This document shows, in pieces, positions 58,978-64,000 of a stretch of 64,000 nt of DNA. Under the pieces are notes generated by a model. It saw only the letters and a list, made by a program, of their open reading frames with translations, was not told the DNA's origin and ran no database searches. The position numbers were made by a program, and so were the translations under genes. The stretch's first letter is position 1; each line of letters begins with the position of its first letter. The stretch is from Castor canadensis (Eukaryota > Chordata > Mammalia > Rodentia > Castoridae), in assembly GCF_047511655.1 (NCBI RefSeq), contig NC_133400.1, positions 6,716,001 to 6,780,000 on the forward strand. Reading direction: 5' to 3'.

Positions 58978-59657
58978 GTGAGTCTGGAAAAGGAAAACCA
59001 TGAGGACTTTTCAAAACTTCACACTTGCCACCTTCTTGGCCTTCACAAGCCTCCACAAAACACCTGGTCTGCACAAACCAGACCAGTAGGTAGAAGGACT
59101 GATGGGTTAGTCCCATGCTTGGTCCTGTTGCAGCATCAACCTGAAACCTAGCCAGGTTTCAAGCTGCAAGTTCAGAGCAGAGCTCTTCCCATGTTCTCAG
59201 AGGTCAAGACTCAAATGAGTGGAGTCAGTCTGACCAGCCACCAGCAGCTGGCAGCTTTAGAAAAACACAGCGTTTGTACTGCTGTCTTTAATTCTCCAAA
59301 TTCCTGGGATGCAGACTCCTAGATGGAGTTGAACATGTGGGGTGTCTGTTATGGGGGTGCTGGGATCAGCATCTGGGAAGGGAGGGCAAAGCACAGATGG
59401 GCACAGAGGCATGTCAAACTGTGATGCTGTCCTGCAACAACTGGGTCCCTGGAGCTGTCCCAAGTTGGATCAAAATGCCCAGGTCCTGATCACACCAGGC
59501 CCCGCTGAGTGTTGGCCACCCCAGGAGGGCATGCAACCTTAACACTGGGGGCCTTTGCATCCCTGATGCAGCGGTCCTCCTGAAACAAAAGATGTGGAAG
59601 GCATCTCAGTGGGGTGCCCATTGCTGACTGAAGGCTCAGGGAAGGGCAGCTTGGCCA

Positions 59658-59850
59658 TTTTTTTTTTTTTGGTAGTACTAAGATTTGAACTCAAGGTAGC
59701 TGAGATGACAGGCGTGTACCACCAGGCCTGGCTTGTTGGTTGAAATGAGGTTGGGCTAAATTTTTGCCCAGGCTGACTTTGAACCTTCATCCTCCTGGTC
59801 TCCGCCTCCCAAGTAGCTGGGATTAGAGGGTGCAACACCATGCTTGTTCT
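59658..59850 (-). repeat. B1-ID dimeric SINE, antisense, shortened
   Basis: TTTGGTAGTACTAAGATTTG and CCTCCCAAGTAGCTGGGATT. The ID half is truncated. Confidence 0.75.
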
Positions 59851-60376
59851 TCATGACTATTCTTACTGGTTGGATGATGACAGGGAAGAGCTGCTGCTGG
59901 ATCTGACCTCTCTGACAGGCAAGGTAATGTCATTTCCTCTGAGGCCATGAAGTTGAAAAGATGAGACCTTTTAAGTCCTGATTCCCAGATAGATGGTGGC
60001 CTGTTGTCTGATTAGAAACACAAGAGAGAGTCATGTTCTGTGCTCCAGCCTGCATTTGCCTGAATACACATCCTTTGGACAGCTTGGCTTTGCTCACTCG
60101 TGACTGGATGCTGGCCCTGGGCTGGGTGCCATATGTAGGGGATCATGGTTTCCAAATGTGTCCTCTGCAAATGTGCCTTCTCTTGAACAGGTGGCCACCT
60201 CGCAGAGCCAGCTCTCCACTCACCTCCCCACAGGACAGTAGTTTTCATCTAGGCCCCAAGAATAATGAAGAAAATACAGTCTTTCTAGGGTTCAGGTTCA
60301 CAAAGGTTTTGCTTCTGTGGTGTCTCAGGAAGTTTTACCCCAAATCCTTATCCTCAAAATGAGCTCGCCTTTCCAG

Positions 60377-60523
60377 GTGCGTAAGCCAGGTGCTGGTCTA
60401 TGACCCGGCAATGAACCAGAAGTGGTATTTCCTCTGTAACTCATGGCTGTCCATTGACGTTGGAGACTGTGTCCTCGACAAGGTGTTTCCAGTGGCCACG
60501 GAGCAAGACAGGAAGCAGTTCAG
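60377..60523 (+). CDS. PKD1L2: PKD1L2 exon 27: end of PLAT domain
   Basis: The acceptor TTTCCAG; the split Trp codon is rebuilt with exon 26 to give W-C-V-S-Q-V-L-V-Y-D. Family members usually have W-Y/F at the junction, so Cys is a substitution at a conserved aromatic. It continues KWYFLCNSWLSIDVGDC and VFPVATEQD. Phase 2 out at GTATTT. The frame is open. Confidence 0.93.
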
Positions 60524-60934
60524 GTATTTTTTTCTTCCTTTTTAAGTGGCCTCACAGTCCAGGTGTAACCAAATAAAAGCAAATTTCAGCCAGTGGACTG
60601 GGCGTCTTTGAATACATGACTGTCATGACCAGGCTGTCCTGTCAGGAATGAGGGCTCTGGAAGGAAGACACTTCTGTCTTCCAGGCATGGGAATGGTTAG
60701 CCGTATTTCTGATCAGTGTCACAAGATAGAGCTTTTCTACATCAGTGGACACAGGCATTTGAATGGAGACTCAGCAGCTGGGCCTTCGGGGCTCCTTTTC
60801 CATGTGTTTACCCCAAATGTATCTTCCACTTCTACTACTCTTGTGTCTCCTTCCACACTGGTCTGCAAATGCATTTAAGCAGATGCTAGTGTAAGCACAC
60901 TCACACACACACGCACACATGTAGATTGATATTT

Positions 60935-61262
60935 TTAGTGGTATGGGGTTTGAACTCAGGCCTTGAGCTTGCCAGGCAGACACTCTACCACTTGAAATAT
61001 GTCCCTACACCTTTTTGCTTTAGCTATTTTTCAGATAAGGTCTAGCGTTTGTGCCCAGGCTGGTCTGAACCCCTGATCCTCCTATCTATACTTCACTCTT
61101 TGTTGGAATGACAGGTATGTACCACGGCATCTAGCTTATTAGTTGAGATGGGGTCATTTGAATTTTTTGCCTGGGCTGGTCTTAAACATCAATCCTCCTA
61201 ATCTCTGCCTCTCTAGTAGCTAGGGATAAACCTAGCTACAGCGTTAACCACTGCGCCCAGCC
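60935..61262 (-). repeat. ID-B1-B1-like SINE cluster, antisense
   Basis: GGTATGGGGTTTGAACTCAG (ID half), then two B1-like blocks (GTGCCCAGGCTGGTCTGAAC; TTGCCTGGGCTGGTCTTAAA). The sequence preceding it is a short CA run. Confidence 0.7.
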
Positions 61263-61839
61263 TTATATCTTTTGAAGTGGCACGTTACTCTAAATGTGTT
61301 GCCTTTTTCTTTAATAATGTATGGTGACCATCCTTTTGGGAGATGATGTTTGGGTCAAGGTATTTTCTTACTGGTTTTGTAATAGTCCACAGAATGGACG
61401 TCACACAGTGAATTCATCCAGTCTTATCAATGGGCAGTAGTCTGTTTCCAGAGTGTTTGTGCAGGTGGCTTTCCTTCCAACTGCCCATTAGGGCCTCCAA
61501 GAGGGAAGAACCTAAATTAGAGACTTGGACACAGCAAGAGATACAACACAGACAGTGATATGGACGGTGCATCCCTCATGCCTGCCAGTGGCTTGCTATA
61601 TGAACATGGACAGTCACGTAACCTCTGAAGGGCTCAGCCTCTATATCTAAGAGTTGTTCAATGTCCCCACCCCAGGGGACATGCACATCCCATGGAGTGA
61701 CATTTGTCACGTGTTTAACATGGTGTGTGGCTCGGAGTAAGTTCTTCACCCCATGAACAAGTACTATGACTCTGCTGCATCAGAGGATGGGGTGCCTGGA
61801 ACCTAGAGAGGAGCTCTCTGAAGATAGGGCTGGGTCCTC

Positions 61840-61920
61840 CTTGCCATGGATCCCTGGTACCCAGCACAGTGCCTGGCACACAGCACTGGGCTCAACATAT
61901 ATTTGTTGAATGAATAAGGC
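61840..61920 (+). repeat. L2-like LINE 3' end
   Basis: CCCAGCACAGTGCCTGGCAC and ATATTTGTTGAATGAATAAG. The rest of 61263-62380 shows only a possible MIR around 61560-61660. Confidence 0.65.
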
Positions 61921-62384
61921 AATGTAGAAAATCACTGTTGGCAATTGGCCTCTCTCTTCGTGTACCTTTAAAGATAGTCCACTCACAAGCCCTAGAGTGG
62001 TGGTCAGGTTATTGGATGGCCTTAGAGAGTGCTGACCTTGACCAAGCGGTATAGGCTCCAACTGGAAACCCAATTCTGAAGATGCTCTGAACAATTTAGG
62101 CCCTTGGGTCACCCTTAAACTATATTCTACTCCCAGGGAAACAACACGGTCTTAATGATAATGGGGCGCCATTTTCAGAGACTGCCTTGTAATTTTTATT
62201 CTCTCAAACGGAGCCCAGTTTGAACCCAAATCTGGGGATTTTTAACCACTATCCTCTAGTGCTCTAATTACAAAAAAACTAATGATACTGTGATTATATT
62301 GTAATTATTATAATTATAGTAAAAATAATAATATGGATACCAATTGAACACTCACCTGCGTGCTAGTACTGTCTCAAATGCTTT

Positions 62385-62560
62385 ACAAAAATGGTGGCTT
62401 TGAATCTTTTTGACCATCTACTGAGGTAGGTTCTGTTATTATCTCCATTTTATAGACAAGTAAACTGAGGCACAAAGGGTAACATCACTTGCCTGAAGTC
62501 ACAGAGCTGGTAAGAAGACAGGCTAGGATTACAACACAGCTCATTTCAGAGTTCCTATCA
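62385..62560 (-). repeat. MIR SINE, antisense
   Basis: TATCTCCATTTTATAGACAA, ACTGAGGCACAAAGGGTAAC and GAAGTCACAGAGCTGGTAAG; well-preserved reverse MIR core. Confidence 0.8.
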
Positions 62561-62746
62561 TTAACTTCTGATGCTGATAGGATGCTGGATTTCATCTATA
62601 ATAGAAAAAATGTATAGGGCAAATCTTAGGAGCAAATCCTTCTCTTTCTTCCTCCCTCTCATGCTAAGAGTGCTCCAAAGAGACCAGTCCCTCTCCACCC
62701 TGTCCCTCTAAATACCTGTTCTTCCCTCTCTCCCTCCTGCCTGCAG

Positions 62747-62946
62747 CCACCTGTTTTTCATGAAAACCTCCTCGGGCTTCCAGGAAGGGCACCTTTGGTA
62801 CTCTGTCTTCAGCAGCTTGGCTCGGAGCAGCTTCACGCGTGTGCAGAGGGTGTCCTGCTGCTTCTCCTTGCTCCTCTGCACCATGCTCACCAGTATCATG
62901 TTCTGGGGTGTCCCCAAAGACCCAGCTGAGCAAAAGATGGACTTGG
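62747..62946 (+). CDS. PKD1L2: PKD1L2 exon 28: post-PLAT loop and second transmembrane helix
   Basis: The acceptor CTGCAG gives S-H-L-F-F-M-K-T-S-S-G-F-Q-E-G-H-L-W-Y-S, then a basic FTRVQR turn and hydrophobic helix CCFSLLLCTMLTSIMFWGV. It ends phase 1 at GTAATT. The F-T-R-V-Q-R...C-C motif before helix 2 is conserved across polycystin-1 proteins. It is intact. Confidence 0.95.
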
Positions 62947-63337
62947 GTAATTCTGGCTGTCACGATATTCAGGGCTAGTGCCTGGTGGCTATCAGACTTC
63001 ACTGTCCCAGCAATGCTACCGTGATCCAGAATTTTCATGGAGGCTTGGTCACGTGTGGAAAGTGGCTGCCCACTGTGTGACTGACCTTAGCCTCCAGCCC
63101 ATCCAGAAGTCATGCATTTGGCTCAGGTCCACTAGAAACCATATTCTTAGCACCGACTATCTGATGTAGCCCAAGGCCCCAGGTAAACAAAGACCCTCTT
63201 ATCAGGCAGGACATCCCAGACTTACAGGAATTGGGCCTGGCTGAGACTTCAGTGCTCAGCCACCTTCTGTAAGGGTTGGGCAGGCCTGGGCTCTGGGTGC
63301 TATCTCTCTCTTTGACCTGTCCCTCCCTCTTCTCCAG

Positions 63338-63555
63338 GCAAAATTGAGTTCACGTGGCAAGAAGTGATGATTGGACTGGAGAGCTCTGTCCTCATGTTCC
63401 CCATCAACCTCGTGATCGTCCAGAGCTTTCGAAATGCCCGTCCTCGGGTCACAGAGGATCAGAACCCTGGGAAAAAAGACCACGGGCTCCTCAGCCTGAC
63501 TCCCTCACCACAGCCAGTGGAGGATAGCCTTCTGACCCCTGAAGCAGTGACCAAA
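63338..63555 (+). CDS. PKD1L2: PKD1L2 exon 29: third transmembrane helix and cytoplasmic loop; gene continues
   Basis: The acceptor TCTCCAG, phase 1. It encodes KIEFTWQEVMIGLESSVLMF with the helix running on through PINLVIVQSF, then a polar loop with a K-K-D basic patch ending LLTPEAVTK. It ends phase 0 at GTATAT, a weak donor. The rest of the gene lies to the right of the window. Confidence 0.93.
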
Positions 63556-64000
63556 GTATATCCTCCACCTCAGCTGGTGTGTGTGTGGTGTGACAGAAGT
63601 GGGAGTGCAGCTGAGGCTTGGGGCCTGGCATACCTGTGTTGTATGACAGTCTTAGTGCTGAGATTCCTCAGCAGGAGCACATATGTGCGTGTACACATAC
63701 GTGCACATGCAGATTTTTGAGTATTTATTGTGTGTAAAATATTCCACCCTCATTACAGACTCCCAGACTGAAAGCCCACAGGAGAGACTCCTCCCCTGCA
63801 CTCATGTACTGCACAAGTTTTTATTGAGCACTTACTGGGTGCTCATTTTGAGGAATACAGCCTTGAACCCTAGAAGAGGGATTTTAGAGGTGATGGAACA
63901 GAGGTTCAAGGAGGTCAAGATTGTGCCTCAGTAGGCAGAGCTGGGGTTCAAAGGCAGATCACCAGGCCCAAGATGCATGCTCTTGAGTGCTTCACTGCAC
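63556..64000. other. Start of intron 29, up to the window edge
   Basis: GT/CA-rich text and a possible MIR-like trace near 63830-63950; no further exon recognised. Confidence 0.5.

Noticed and set aside
59860..59930. Possible extra exon between exons 26 and 27
   Set aside because: No phase-compatible splice pair, no conserved peptide, and exons 26 and 27 already join correctly within PLAT.

Overview
This is mammalian genomic DNA holding one recognisable protein-coding locus: the 5' part of PKD1L2 (polycystin-1-like 2) on the + strand. The first coding exon begins at 6466, and 29 coding exons can be placed by conserved peptide, splice sites and phase. The last ends at 63555 and the gene runs off the right edge. 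Dimeric SINEs with a B1-like left half and an ID/tRNA-like right half, ID-like monomers and rodent-type L1 3' ends point to a rodent. The style of the repeats suggests a beaver-like castorimorph, but that is inference.

Layout. 1-6465 is upstream flank with only transposon-derived sequence seen. Exons 1-2 encode a signal peptide and a C-type lectin domain, exons 3-4 a SUEL/galactose-binding lectin domain, exons 5-6 a PKD-like Ig fold, and exons 7-22 the REJ-like region. Exons 23-24 carry the GPS/GAIN end (H-L-T cleavage motif) and the first membrane helix, exons 25-27 the PLAT domain, and exons 28-29 the next two membrane helices. The remaining helices and the polycystin channel part lie outside the window. 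Introns carry B1/ID SINEs, L1, MIR, L2, MER2-, MER5A- and MER20-like repeats, microsatellites and a U2 snRNA retropseudogene.

The main result is that the gene looks broken as given. Exon 3 has an internal frame-breaking deletion and immediate stop (9828-9830). Exon 8 has GG where its acceptor AG should be (27948-27949). Exon 11 has a second frame-breaking deletion that leads to a stop in exon 12. Exons 8 and 14 have GC instead of GT donors, and that of exon 14 is weak. The other exons are open and well conserved, so either inactivation is recent, or sequencing/assembly error mimics it, or shorter or exon-skipped products survive. PKD1L2 is also a known polymorphic pseudogene in humans. No new enzymatic or defence system was found. 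The most unusual non-coding structures are a U2 retrocopy split by a SINE, an L1 fragment inserted next to the exon 9 acceptor, a 22-bp ATTGG-bearing minisatellite and an L1 tail nested in a MER20-like element.
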